Positions 51,239 through 63,057 of a DNA stretch of 64,000 nucleotides are shown here, in pieces. The translations under genes were made by a program, and so were the position numbers. Source of the DNA: Mangifera indica (lineage: Eukaryota; Streptophyta; Magnoliopsida; Sapindales; Anacardiaceae); NCBI RefSeq assembly GCF_011075055.1, contig NC_058140.1, positions 15,253,945-15,317,944 on the forward strand. The letters are read 5' to 3'. The notes below the pieces were generated by a model. It was given only the letters and a program-made list of their open reading frames with translations, made no database searches and had not been told where the DNA came from. The number at the start of each line of letters is the position of its first letter. Position 1 is the stretch's first letter.

Positions 51239-54200
51239 ATGATGGATAATATTTGTAGTTTCATAAATGAACTGAAACCAGCGCTGGTGATGGTTGTGGT
51301 TCAAGTGATATATGCAGGAGGAACTATAGTTTACAAACTAGCAATTATAGATGGAATGAGCTTCAGTATTATTGTTGCTTATAGATTCATTTTCTCCACT
51401 GCGATTATGCTCCCCTTTGCTTTCTTTGTTGAAAGGTTTGCCAAGGTTCTTCGTTATTTTTGTTTCCTTTTTCATGGATTCCCTTATTTGCTTCTTTCTG
51501 AGCTCTTTGGCTAAGAACAAAACCTCTTCGCATTTCATCTTTATTTGCTTTTGCAGAAAGAGAAGGCCAAAACTAAATTTGATGGTACTCTTTCAAGCTT
51601 TCCTTGGTAGCTTATTTGGGTGAGCCAACATACCTAGCATATAGTTGAAAAGAAAATAAAGAAAGGAAGACTGCCAATAATAAACAAATAAACAATTCAT
51701 TTTAGCAATTTAACAATTTAATTGCAGGTGTACACTTTATCATCTTCAATACTTGGAGGCAATGGTCTTAACATCAGCAACATTTGTTACAGCCATGAGT
51801 AACCTCAATCCGGCTATTACTTATGTTTTGGCTCTTTGTTTTGGGTACATGACTTTCCTCCTTTGTTTTTTTTTTTTTTTTCAATTGTCACATATTATAG
51901 ATATTTATCATTCGAAAACTGTATTAACTTTCACAAGAAATTAAATGGTATAATATATATTGGTTTCCAAGCTAGATTAATTTAAATTATTCTAGCAATT
52001 TGAGTCCAAATATGTTAAAGTTCATAATTAATAATCCTAAAATGTCAAAAGACTTATTCCCATCCAAGGTTTGGTGCAAAGATCGACATATATCTATGAA
52101 ATTTCGAAAATTTAAATACTCACTCAAGGTTTAGTCTATTTTCACACATTCAAAAATTATCTATTAGAGTTAAAGGGGAGAATCATCAACTTACCAGTAT
52201 TATTAAAATAAATAAAATTATATCTCATTTTTCTTCTTTAGTTTAGAAAACTAATAATTTCTCTTCAAGATTAATTTTTGAAAAATGATATTTTCTCCTT
52301 TAGGATTTACCAGTATTATTAAAATAAATAAAATTATATCTCATTTTTCTTCTTTAGTTTAGAAAACTAATAATTTCTCTTCAAGATTAATTTTCGAAAA
52401 ATGATATTTTCTCTTTTAGGATTTCAAATTTCTTCAACAACTTTCTGACAAACAACGAACGCTCTCTCTCTTAGGTGCCTTCTCTTTGTCTGAAGTCCTC
52501 TCTCTCCGACCAACAACGTCTAAATTCTTTGAGTCTAGATGAAACTCTTTGTATAGATGACAAAGGCATTGTTCAGACGAGACAACAATGACAATGCGTC
52601 CAAACCAAAGGCGATGATTTGTTTGGGCAATGCCTTCGTTGTCCAGATTCTTTGAATCTAAAGGTCATCAATTGGAGGGAGAAGGCTTTGGACTTAGAGA
52701 AGGCGCCTGAGGGAGAATCATCACTAGGAAAGAGAGAGTGGTTGTTGTTCACTGGAAAAATTTGAAGCCCTATGAGAGAAAATGTCACTTTTCAAAACTT
52801 AATCATAAGAAAAAATTATTAGTTTTTCAAATCAATGAAACAAATGAGATATAATTTTATTAATTTTAATATTATTGATAAAATAATGATTTTGTCTTTA
52901 ACCCTAATAAAGTTTTTTAGATGTGTAGAAATAGACTAAACCTTGTAAGGGTATTTATGTTTTTAAAATCTTGCAAATGTGTGTTTGTCTTCACATCAAA
53001 CCTTGGATGGGAAAAAATCTTTTAGCCATCCTAAAATGATTTAGATTTCTAACATGATATCAAAGTTGTAGAACGCTCAACACTTATTGGTCCAAGACCA
53101 TTTGAGTATGAAAGAAGTCAGTCCCTCGGATTGAAATTTATGTGGACCTATCCATTTTAGATTAAAACCCAAGTGGACTTCTTGAAATAATGTTCAGGTT
53201 ACTTCAGTGAGAATGCAGACTCCCATAAAAAAAAGTTAGACAAATAATCAATAAAGAATTAAGAGATAGTGGGCATATATATAGTCACCTTGCATGGCTT
53301 ATAAATAATAAAAAAATATCAATTAAATAATATGTGAGTTCTTAAATTGTTAAAAAATGTTTGAGGTTGTAAAATTCAAAAATAAACTCGTGATGAGCTA
53401 TGTATTTAAAATAGATAATATTTTAATAGTGATTCGATTAATTGAACTAGATATCATAAATAATATCAAAATCACTCTGTATCTTTTTATATTATTAAAG
53501 AATAAATGTAGAATTTCTAAACAAATTTTATATCAATAAATCACCAAACTTGATTTGAAAACAGTATTTAAAAATATTTAATTCTTATATCTCTTCTAAT
53601 AATAATAAAAAAATTAAAATTAAAATCATATAATTTAATTACAAATTATTAATCACTTTATTTTATATAAATAAATTTGTATAATTTATTTATATGTATG
53701 CATCATCAGAGAAGGTACTTCCAACCGTTCTTGACAGAAAGGAATTCCTATTGTTCTAACTAAAAGAGGAAATAAAACTAACACTTGCTTAGAGATAACA
53801 CAGTCCAATCTGATTCATGGGAATTAAAAAATATTTTCCTGGTACCATAACCACTTAGCAGAATTTGTCGTTGTCAAATTAATCTCAGATTAGAGAAGGT
53901 GGCCGGAATATGGACGCGGGCCGGGAAAGCGAAAGTGGTGGGAACATTGATCGGAATAGTTGGTGCGATGGTGCTCACATTTTGCAAGGGAGCTGAGATT
54001 AAGATTTGGTCAACAAATATAAACCTTCTGCACCAAAATGCACGACAGGCGCACCATTCAGAATCTACCATTAAAACCCTCCTCGGCTGTTTACTGTCTT
54101 TGGGAGGTTGCTTTTTGTTTGGTGTCTGGTTGATCATTCAGGTAATTTAAATTTTTCTTTGCTGAAGTATATATAAATGTCGAGCTTTCACATCAAATCA

Positions 54201-54952
54201 ATTTATTTTGTATATTTACAGGCTAAAATGAGTGAACAATATCCATGTCAGTATTCAATCACAGCTTTGGTGTCTCTAATGACAGCAATGGAGTCGGTTG
54301 TTTTTGCCCTTTGCAAGGAAAAGGATTTGAGTCAATGGAAGTTAGGCTTCAATATTAGGCTTCTAACTGTAGCTTATACGGTATATATATATATATTACA
54401 ATTTTGTGTTCATTTTAATAACGTTAACAATTTTTAGAGGTTGGATTTTGTAATAATAGACAATTGCTGATGTTTCAGGGAATTTTTTCTGCTGGTTTTG
54501 CGATGAGCTTGACGTTTTGGTGTGTGCAAAAGAAGGGACCTTTATTTGTCTCTATATTTGGCCCTCTTACGCTTGTGGTAGTGGCTTTTGTTGCTTCATT
54601 AATTCTGGGCGAGAGCCTACACTTGGGCAGGTATACTAACTATCTTCTCTTTCTTTCTTTAATTTCTCTTAAAATTAGGTTTCTTAATTGTGTATTCAAA
54701 AACGCATATTTAATTTCATTGATTTTCAAACAAGTAATTATTCCGTAAGAGAGTAATTGATTCAGAAATTATTTCAGCATACTAGGGGCAATCTTGATCA
54801 TATGTGGGTTATATGCCGTGCTGTGGGGCAAAGCAAATGAGACAAAGAAGATAACTCAACTAATGCCATTGAAAGACTCTGAAGAATCTCAGTCGACCAA
54901 GATTGTTATCAACTCTCCGACTGAAAACATTTTCAACGATATTAAGAATTAA
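51239..54952 (+). CDS. W6: WAT1-related / UMAMIT transporter
   Basis: Exons: 51239-51435, 51557-51619, 51728-51844, 53889-54141, 54222-54380, 54479-54630 and 54778-54952; 371 aa. N-terminus MMDNICSFINELKPALVMVV; YKLAIIDGMSFSIIVAYRF; SEQYPCQYSITALVSLMTAM; GFAMSLTFWCVQKKGPLFV; CGLYAVLWGKANETKKITQL. Both EamA repeats complete. Intron 3 (51845-53888) is 2044 nt because foldback copy C sits inside it. The 5' flank is unusual: the TATA box and conserved upstream block found before W1-W5 are missing and element E ends 118 bp before the ATG. The coding frame is intact, but expression may differ from that of its paralogues. Confidence 0.9.
52043..53027. mobile_element. Mutator-like foldback element, copy C (in W6 intron 3)
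   Basis: Left end TGTCAAAAGACTTATTCCCA, right end ...AATCTTTTAGCC. Identical 9-mers ATCCTAAAA flank it (52034-52042 and 53028-53036). The left arm contains a tandem duplication of 116 bp (52193-52308 and 52309-52424). The inner part carries inverted segments (ctctctctccgacc-type against its complement). In the + orientation of W6 it is spliced out. No transposase frame. Confidence 0.85.
52193..52424. repeat. 116-bp tandem duplication inside foldback copy C
   Basis: Two adjacent copies, both starting accagtattattaaaataaa and ending at a ttttaggattt-like sequence, differ at only a few positions. Absent from copies A, B and D. Confidence 0.8.
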
Positions 54953-55104
54953 GAACTGAACAGAAGGAGAATGTTACCATTTTCGATCAAATCAGAAGAA
55001 GAAATTGATACAGAAGAGATAAAAGGGCCACGTAGAATCTAATTTGATCAAAATATATTAAAGTTATGTAATATATAGGTTACTATAGCAATTCGGAGTG
55101 GCCA

Positions 55105-55108
<4 letters not shown>

Positions 55109-55194
<86 letters not shown>
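55109..55194. repeat. Compound microsatellite (CT)30 (AT)13
   Basis: Uninterrupted CT repeats to about 55168, then AT repeats. The equivalent place behind W4 and W5 holds only a short TA run (ccacaagctatatatg...), so the CT tract expanded after the W4/W5/W6 duplications. Confidence 0.95.
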
Positions 55195-55198
<4 letters not shown>

Positions 55199-55579
55199 TC
55201 TGGTAGAAAATGGAGGTAAATAGTTGAGTTCACTTTATATGTGAAAGTCAAATTCATACATTTACACCAACATTTTAGAAATCATTTGTCTACTGGCAAT
55301 AGCAAATGCACAGCAAATAATTGCCCGATCAAAACCAGAAAGAAATAAATCCGTGAGTAAAAGGTACTGAAGAGCAATATGTTTTTTTAAACATTAAGAA
55401 GGAAAATAGAATTTTAACATGTATTTTAAATTTTAGAACTGATTCTTTGTGAACTTTCAAATAGTGTAATTAATTGAACAAAAGTTTTTAAAAATCCAAA
55501 AAATAGCATGTTCCTTGCACGGGAGTATTGTTATCTGGGCCTACCCCGGCCCAAATTATTTTAGAAATATTTGAATAAA
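55195..55579. other. Spacer between W6 and foldback copy D
   Basis: The first ~85 bases match the W4 3' flank up to caccaacatt; the remainder has no recognised content. 55571-55579 is the left target-site duplication of copy D. Confidence 0.5.
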
Positions 55580-56469
55580 GGCCAAACGATTATTCCCACC
55601 CAAGGTTTGATGATTTCTCAAGTTTCCACCCTTTAATTATGGAAACACCAAACACCCACCCATGACCGGTTAGATTTAACAAAACCCCAACGGTGGTAAA
55701 TTTAATCTCATTTTCCCCCCTAAAAGTTTAAAAACTAACATTTTTTTCCTAAGCTAAGTTTGAAAATATTGCATTTCCCCCCCTAGGGTTTATTTCCAAA
55801 CCCTTTCACTTTCTCCGGCGCCATCACCGGCCGTCTTCTCCTCCCGAAGATTTCTCTTCCACCGACAGCCGCCCTAAACTCCTGCATTACTCATCCGACG
55901 CAGAGATAAGTTGTCTGGGAAGAGAAATCGTCTTCCCAGATGACTTATCTGACGACGACGATCATAGTTGTTTTCATCGTAGTTGGAAGATGAAGACGAA
56001 GATTAAGTCCGATCGCAGTTGGAAGATGAAGACAACGACGACTGGGAAGACGAAGAACTTCATCTTCCCCGACGAAGTTCTTCGTCTTCCACGACTTCTC
56101 CGACTCCGATGGGGGATCCAAATGGGAGGAAAGAGATCGTCGGAAGGAGAGGATGCTTCGGGAGGGAGAGACCGTCGGCAATGGAGACGGAGATGTCGTC
56201 GGAGATTTCAAAAAGAAACCCTAGGGTGAAACTGCGATTTTTTAAAACTTAGGCTGAGGAAAAATTTTAGTTTTTAAAGTTTAGGGGGACAAAATAGATT
56301 CTATTTAAGTTTATTTTTAATATTATAGAGAAAATGACAATTTTACCCTTGCCACCGTTAGGGTTTTGTTAAATCTAACCGGCCATGGGTGGGTGTTTGG
56401 TGTTTCCATAGTTAAAGGGTGGAAACTTGAGAAAAAATCAAACCTTAGGTGGGAAATAGTCATTTGGCC
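55580..56469. mobile_element. Mutator-like foldback element, copy D (perfect 9-bp duplication)
   Basis: Left end GGCCAAACGATTATTCCCAC, right end ...AATAGTCATTTGGCC; both flanks are TTGAATAAA (55571-55579, 56470-56478). Inverted arms are well preserved over 200 bp (tggaaacaccaaacacccac against gtgggtgtttggtgtttcca). The centre is rich in GAAGACGAAGAACTTCATCT and its inverse, and could form a strong hairpin. Short frames on both strands at 55945-56252 lie in this centre and mirror one another, so I do not call them genes. Its right end is about 130 bp upstream of the likely first splice donor of the methyltransferase gene. Confidence 0.88.
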
Positions 56470-56478
56470 TTGAATAAA

Positions 56479-57426
56479 ATTTAAAACCTCATTTTGTGTT
56501 CTCGGTGTCACGGTGGCTGTAAACAACCACTCTCAACCGTAAGCAGACGGCTTCATACAAATTTGTGAAGGCAGCGCCCTCGTTTCAATTCCCAACCAAA
56601 GGTAAACCTTTAAGCTTTGAATTCATTTATTCTGTATTTTTATTTTTTTCTCTAAGTTATCACTTAATTTAATTTGCTATTTTAGCCTCTGATACTTGTT
56701 TACGTTCATTTTATCTTAATTTACTCAAAACTTTAGAAATAAGTTGGCTTAACTAAGTTCTATTAACCCATTTGGGTAATTCATGATTTTGTCGGATAAT
56801 CTTTCATCTTTTTGCACTAGCCCTGAGTATTTCAGGTCTGCACATAGCCTGCTTGACAATATTCCACACACAACTTTTTTTTTTGGGGGTCTGTTCATCA
56901 GTTTTTCACTTTTTTTCAAGGTTCATAATGACCCAACTGGGTGATTCTCTTGTTTTGAGCTGGGCAGTCTTATTTTATGGATGTATGAAAGTGATTTAGG
57001 AAAATAATTCTCATGCCTAGAATACCTGAAATACTATGAACTGAATTAAATGTCGCCTGATTTTTGTGTTAAAAATAAGTGCTTACTGTATGACTTTTTT
57101 TTTTGAATATATTATAAGTTTCAGTGGAATAGTGCCATCAATTTGGTAGTTGAATCATTTATTTATATTATCATGTTATCCAAACTAAGATATAAAGTAC
57201 TTATTAGACTCCTTAATCTCAAGTTTGGGTCAAGCATACTGTAATGCACAATCCAGTTCATGTGATGGTTCACGGAAACTCTCTATCGTGTGAACTCATT
57301 GTTACCTCTGTTTTTCGAGTTCAATTATCATATGATTCGCATTTTCACTATTTCCACAACAACAAAATCAATAGTTTGATTTGTTAACACGAAAATGAAA
57401 ACCCTTTCTTCTTTCCCTTTTGACAG
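56479..57426 (+). promoter_or_regulatory. Promoter, 5' leader exon and leader intron of the methyltransferase gene (inferred)
   Basis: 56500-56601 looks like an untranslated first exon ending ..cccaaccaaag|gtaaacc (donor 56602). A matching acceptor (cttttgacag, ends 57426) precedes tgtacaggtgttgaattg and the region leading to the ATG at 57681. The intron is T-rich as expected. This is inferred from splice signals only. Confidence 0.45.
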
Positions 57427-57680
57427 TGTACAGGTGTTGAATTGTTTTAAAGTATAGAAATCAGGTGAAATGTTTTATCATTAACTCATTCCACTTTTTT
57501 TTTTTTTTTTTGGGTTGCCTATGGTTGGATAACACTGGGGAATATCAGAGATTTATGTTCATCATTTGCCATGTAAATGCGATCTTGTTAAGATTCAATA
57601 TTTTTAGTATATTTCGCTGCTTGAGTTTCTCTCTAAATCTGAATTGTTTCTACGCAAAAATTTTGCCCAGAAAGTTGAAA

Positions 57681-60600
57681 ATGGAATCATCTAATGTGCT
57701 AAAGGCTGTGAATCAGCAAGGAGAAGCTCAGAAGATACAAATATACTCTAATTCTAAAACTGGAGTTTCCCCCTTCTGGAGAGGTACTATTTCTCTTGTG
57801 GAATAACTCATATGTGATCATCTTAAGATTAAGATTCAGTTCATTTAGTTCTGATTGTGTTCATTCAACAGATAAGTATGAAAGAGATGCTAAAAAGTAT
57901 TGGGATGTGTTCTACAAACGCCATCAAGACAGAGTCAGTTCTATTTCTCAGTTGTTTTCTAAATTTTTTAATTGATTTTATTTAATTGTGTTTTTTTAAT
58001 GTCAGTTCTTTAAAGATCGGCATTACTTGGACAAAGAATGGGGTCACTATTTTATTGTGAGTTGAGAAATTAGAAGTGGCTATTTCTATTTTTTACTTTT
58101 GATTTGTAAGCTCTGTCATTCCCCAAATATTTTTATTTTATGTTTTTTAATTTTAATTTATTCTTCAGGGAGCTAGGAGAAAAGACATTCTAGAGGTAAC
58201 TTAGTCTGTATCATTTTAGAATTTTATATTATAATAAAATTATATGCATTAACAATGAGTACTAATAATAACGTATTACTATGTGATTGGTTGATTTTGA
58301 ATTAGGAATAAGTAACACCGAATCACTCCTTATATTATTAGTTCATTATAATTGTATTTATTGCTGTCACTAATGGTGCTCTTAAGTTGGGTTAATGGAG
58401 TGAATTGGATATGAAAGCTTTCTTGTATTTCAATTGCTGCTACGACCTCTTCATCTAGAGCATATTTTTAAAGCTGACTCCCCATTCTAATTCTCTGAAT
58501 ACCTAATGATGGATCTAGATTTGTGTTGCAAACCTGTCTTTCTTTTCCAACACTGCCTTTCTTTTTCTGCTTCCATTGTGGAACAGTGCTCTTTTTTTGG
58601 GTCTTCCTCTTTCTTCGCAATTGCTGAAAGCATTCAGGTGAAAGAGCTCCCTAAATACATAGCTTAATGTCTTAGATTATGTTATCACAGTTATCATGAT
58701 ACAGTTAAGTTATAAACAATAAAGAATGATACATATGCAAACCCATTATAGAAATTAATCCAAAATCCATAACAATTGATTAAGCAACCCTATATGTTTA
58801 CCACATCATCTACTTTAATTTGTTAAATTCATCTTTTATTTTAATTCATCCATATATATTAACATATCATTTTGTATTAGTTAATTTATACAAAGAGGTT
58901 ATGCGTATCATATTATTCAACTCAAAGAAATTTGGCGCACTATAGTTTCATGTGTAAAACACAATTTTATGGCCAAAGTCTTCTTGAAGAACCTTAATGC
59001 ATCTGGTTTTCCTTCATGGATTTTTACTCTTATCATTTTTCTCCTTACCTTATCATGAAGGCTTGATATGACTCTGTCGACTTTGCTTTCAGTTTTGCAC
59101 ATCTGGTTTTCTTTAGTCAGTGTTCCTCTTTGCAAGAGTTCTTAGTGCTTCTGTTAAGCCTTTTTTTTTTTTTTTGAGTAATTGTACTTATATAAATTTC
59201 AGATTGGCTGTGGAGCTGGAAATACTATCTTTCCTTTGATTGCTACATACCCAGATGTTTTTGTTCATGCATGTGATTTTTCACCACGTGCTATTAACTT
59301 GGTCAAGGTTCATTTCTCTGATCCCTCTCTCTCTGACATATAGTTTATTGTATGAATGAACTCATCTGAGGATATTTAATAAATATATGGTGTTTTACTT
59401 TGGTGGGCCAATTCAGGTCTGGATAGAGTAAATTATTGGCATTATATTTTTCTTGTGATGTTGATGAATTACTTTCAATTTATATTGGACAATCTTGATG
59501 GTGCAATGAAATTTTATTGAAATATAAATTTTTTCGGGGTCAAATTATTATCTCTTCCCCATCAAACAAACTAAAACATACTTCCAGTAGTGACTTTGGA
59601 CTTGATAATCTAGGTTTTTGATGAAGATCACTTTACTCTTTTTAATCTGTTATTTTCTTTGAATTTTGTCTTGATGGGTTATGAGGTTTACTCACTCAAA
59701 TCAATATTTTCTGTGGGAAAAATAGTGTTTATATAATTTAATTGCCCAAGTCTATCAGAATTCTTTGAAAGACTAATTGGTTTTGTGTTATTCTCTATTG
59801 TCTTTTAGGATTGGAGTTGTAATTTGGAAAATTTAAGGGAAAAATACTCAGTTTTGGATGATTTATTTTCTCTAAAGGAAAAGAATTTTCATATAGTGCA
59901 TCACTTTTGATAGGGTTTATATTTTTGTCTATGCTTAGGTATTGCCTACTTCATCATACTTTCCGCCGCTACCATGATTGTATATTACTTTTCATTTTCT
60001 CTTCAGAAATTACAGCCTTTTTAGGGATGTTTTAATTAAGAAGTCAAACCAGAGTTATCAATTCCTTCACCAGGTGAAACATATGCTTTGGACCATTTAT
60101 GATGCATTTTCTATTTCTTCCTTGGCAAATGATTTATTTAGGTGTTTTACTAGTAATCCAATATCATTTGGATGTACATCTGCCTCCTGAATCCAAAAGT
60201 TTTGAATGGCTCCATAAGGATGAATGGTTTTGTTTTACTTGTTGCAGACACACAAGGAATTCACTGAGACCCGTATTGATGCATTTGTTTGCGACCTGAC
60301 AGCCGATGACCTGAGCAAGCATATTTCTCCGTCATCAATCAACATTGTAACCATGGTATTTGGGAAGTTATGATTTATAATAATGTTTACATGGTTGTGC
60401 AATTGGTCAAATTTTTTATACATTATTATTGTTCTACTAGTTCTCTGGTTGAGGAACTTGATCTTCTCTTACGCTTCCTTGTGAAATTTTTTATTCAGTA
60501 ACTATCTGACTTGTTAAATAGATTTTTGTGTTATCTGCAGTGTCCCCTGAGAAGATGCCTTCAGTCTTGCAGAACATTAGAAAGGTTCTCAAGGTAAGTG

Positions 60601-63057
60601 ATTTTAATATCTCTGACTTTGAATGTGTTTATAAACCACATTGCAATAATGACATGCATAGCTGTAATGTAACTCTGTCTCTGATTCTTTTCAGCCAAGT
60701 GGTTACGTGCTGTTTCGTGACTATGCAGTTGGTGACCTTGCTCAGGTTGATCTTCCATGTATTGCATTATTTTATTTCTTCTATTCTGAGGATTGATACA
60801 TGCTGGAACTAGTTTATCTGTGTTCAATTTCTTCACACGATCTTGAGAAACATGTGGCTGAGATGTTACCTATTTTGTGGGCTAGAAATGATAGTTTAGA
60901 TTCTCTTTTGGTTAGATTCTGTTGTTTCATGTGAGTGGCTGTGGGTAAATACACACTGTATACACGCTTGCACTCAAATACCTTCAGACAAATGATCTGT
61001 ATGGTATGCCATTGGCTGTTGTTAAGCACGTATAAACACCAACATAAATAATCTTTATTATAGTCATTTGTTTTGATTAAAAAACTTATTTTAGTTTTTA
61101 CATTTAAATGGCTATAGCCAGTAATAGCTATGCTTGCAAAATGAGATGGAGCCCTCTCTGAACACTGTTTTTGTTCTTTAACCTTTGATGTGACAGATAA
61201 AGTAGACTGTTCACTATATGAATCACAGTATCTCATAATTGTTAGTAGAATAATATAGGCATTCTAATATAGATTCTAGTGTTCTGATTTGTTTAGCTTG
61301 ACTAGGATGGAATTTTTTTTCCTTTTTAACTGATTTGACATTTCTATTAGGCATTCACAATCACCATCAAACAGCGTAACCCTTGTTACCTTTAAGCGTA
61401 TCTTAGATTTGTTTTTTGCTGTGTTCATGATGTCATTGTCTCATGTCTCTTTATATTATATTGACAGGAAAGATTAACAGACAAGGATCAGAAAATCAGT
61501 GAGAACTTTTACGTCAGAGGTGATGGCACGGTGAGTTTTGGTCTTGTTCTATGGATTTTAGCACATTAATTACACTAATTCATAATGTTGCCTCTTGTTC
61601 CCCTGTGCAGCGTGCATTCTATTTTTCTAATGATTTCTTGATGAGTTTGTTTAAAGAAAACGGATTCGATGTTAAAGAAATTGGTTTATGCTGCAAACAA
61701 GTGGAGAACCGATCACGGGAGTTAGTGATGAATCGGTAATTGGTTAATACTCTGGATTAAATAACAAGCTTCTTTTTATTCCTGGGCGTAATTACATTGG
61801 TTATTTTGGGTATTGGCTCTCTCTTGTTTTTGATGTGTTTCACTATTTCTCTTAATCAGTTGGAATGATTGTTGTTTGATTGTAGACGTTGGGTCCAAGC
61901 TGTATTCTGCTTTTCAGATGGCTTGAACTCATCTTTTCATGAGGAAACTTCCAGCAAGGTGGACTTAATTGGTCAAGAGGTTCTGGAGCCACATTCTGCT
62001 GAGAATGCTTTGGGGCTTGTGAACAATTTTGAGGTTGATATATCTGAGGGTCTTGCTTTTGATATGTTTGGAATTTCACCATCTGATGATAAGGAGGTAA
62101 ATGGTTGCATTGTCCTTTTAGCTTGACAAATTCTCTGTAATCGAGGCAATTTTGTTTCCCATTCTAGTATTCCTCATTATGTTATTTGAAGCCTGTCATT
62201 GTTATGCCTTTTTTCAAAATTTTGAATAAGTAAAATAAATCAGGCGTCTACATCATTAGTAGAAGTAGACTTGCAGTTAATTTACTGATCATTTCTTCTG
62301 AAACATTTGTTCTTATGTCTCTCATTATGTCACTTGCTAGATGATTGAGGTCAAACTGAAAGGCTGCAGTTTTAAGATTAAAGTATTGTCTAAAGAGTAC
62401 CAGCACACCTGCAGATCTACTGGCTTGATGTTGTGGGAATCAGCTCGTTTGATGGCTGCCATCCTAGCAAGGAATCCAACCTTTGTTGCAGGCAAAAGGG
62501 TTTTAGAGTTGGGGTCTGGCTGTGCAGGCATCTGCTCTATGGCTGCTGTTGGCTCAGCTGACCTTGTGGTAGCCACAGATGGAGATCAAAGAGCACTTGA
62601 CCTGTTGACCGAAAATGTCACCTCAAACCTTACCCCGCCAATCCTGAGCAAACTTATTACAAAGAGACTAGAGTGGGGAAATAGAGACCATATAGAAGCC
62701 ATTAAGGATGTCAATAATGGAGGTTTTGAAATCATTTTGGGCACCGATGTTACTTACATTGCTGAAGCTATATTACCTCTATTTGCAACTGCAAAAGAGC
62801 TGATTTCTCCTTCAAACAAAGGCAATAGAGAAGATCAACAGCCTGCATTGATTCTGTGTCATGTGTTTCGTAGAGTTGATGAGCCATCCATACTTTCAGC
62901 TGCATCACAATGTGGTTTTAGGATTATTGACAAGTGGCCTGTGGGAAATCCTGCTGATCCATGTAAAAGCATCATTAGCTCTTGGTTCCCCAAAAATGAT
63001 TCTGAAAATGATATCCCATGTTCAGCATTGAACATCATGTACTTTCAGGTTGAGTGA
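57681..63057 (+). CDS. Two-domain SAM methyltransferase (TRM140/METTL2-like plus METTL21-like)
   Basis: Exons: 57681-57783, 57872-57933, 58006-58056, 58169-58195, 59203-59307, 60248-60355, 60522-60593, 60695-60745, 61468-61530, 61611-61735, 61886-62096 and 62341-63057; 564 aa, all junctions in frame. The N-terminal half has the tRNA m3C methyltransferase features: YKRHQDRFFKDRHYLDKEWG, SAM motif I (LEIGCGAGNTIFPL), HACDFSPRAI, and NFYVRGDGTRAFYFS. The C-terminal half, from about residue 327, is a Methyltransf_16 (METTL21-like) domain: TGLMLWESARLMAA, second SAM motif LELGSGCAG, ATDGDQRAL and ILGTDVTYI. The fusion corresponds to the plant TRM140 type (At2g26200-like). Role of the first half: 3-methylcytidine in tRNA anticodon loops, from family knowledge; target of the second domain is unknown. 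Confidence 0.93.

Noticed and set aside
55945..56252. Several open frames of 77-88 codons on both strands
   Set aside because: They are in the self-complementary core of foldback copy D; forward and reverse frames mirror one another and resemble no protein I know.
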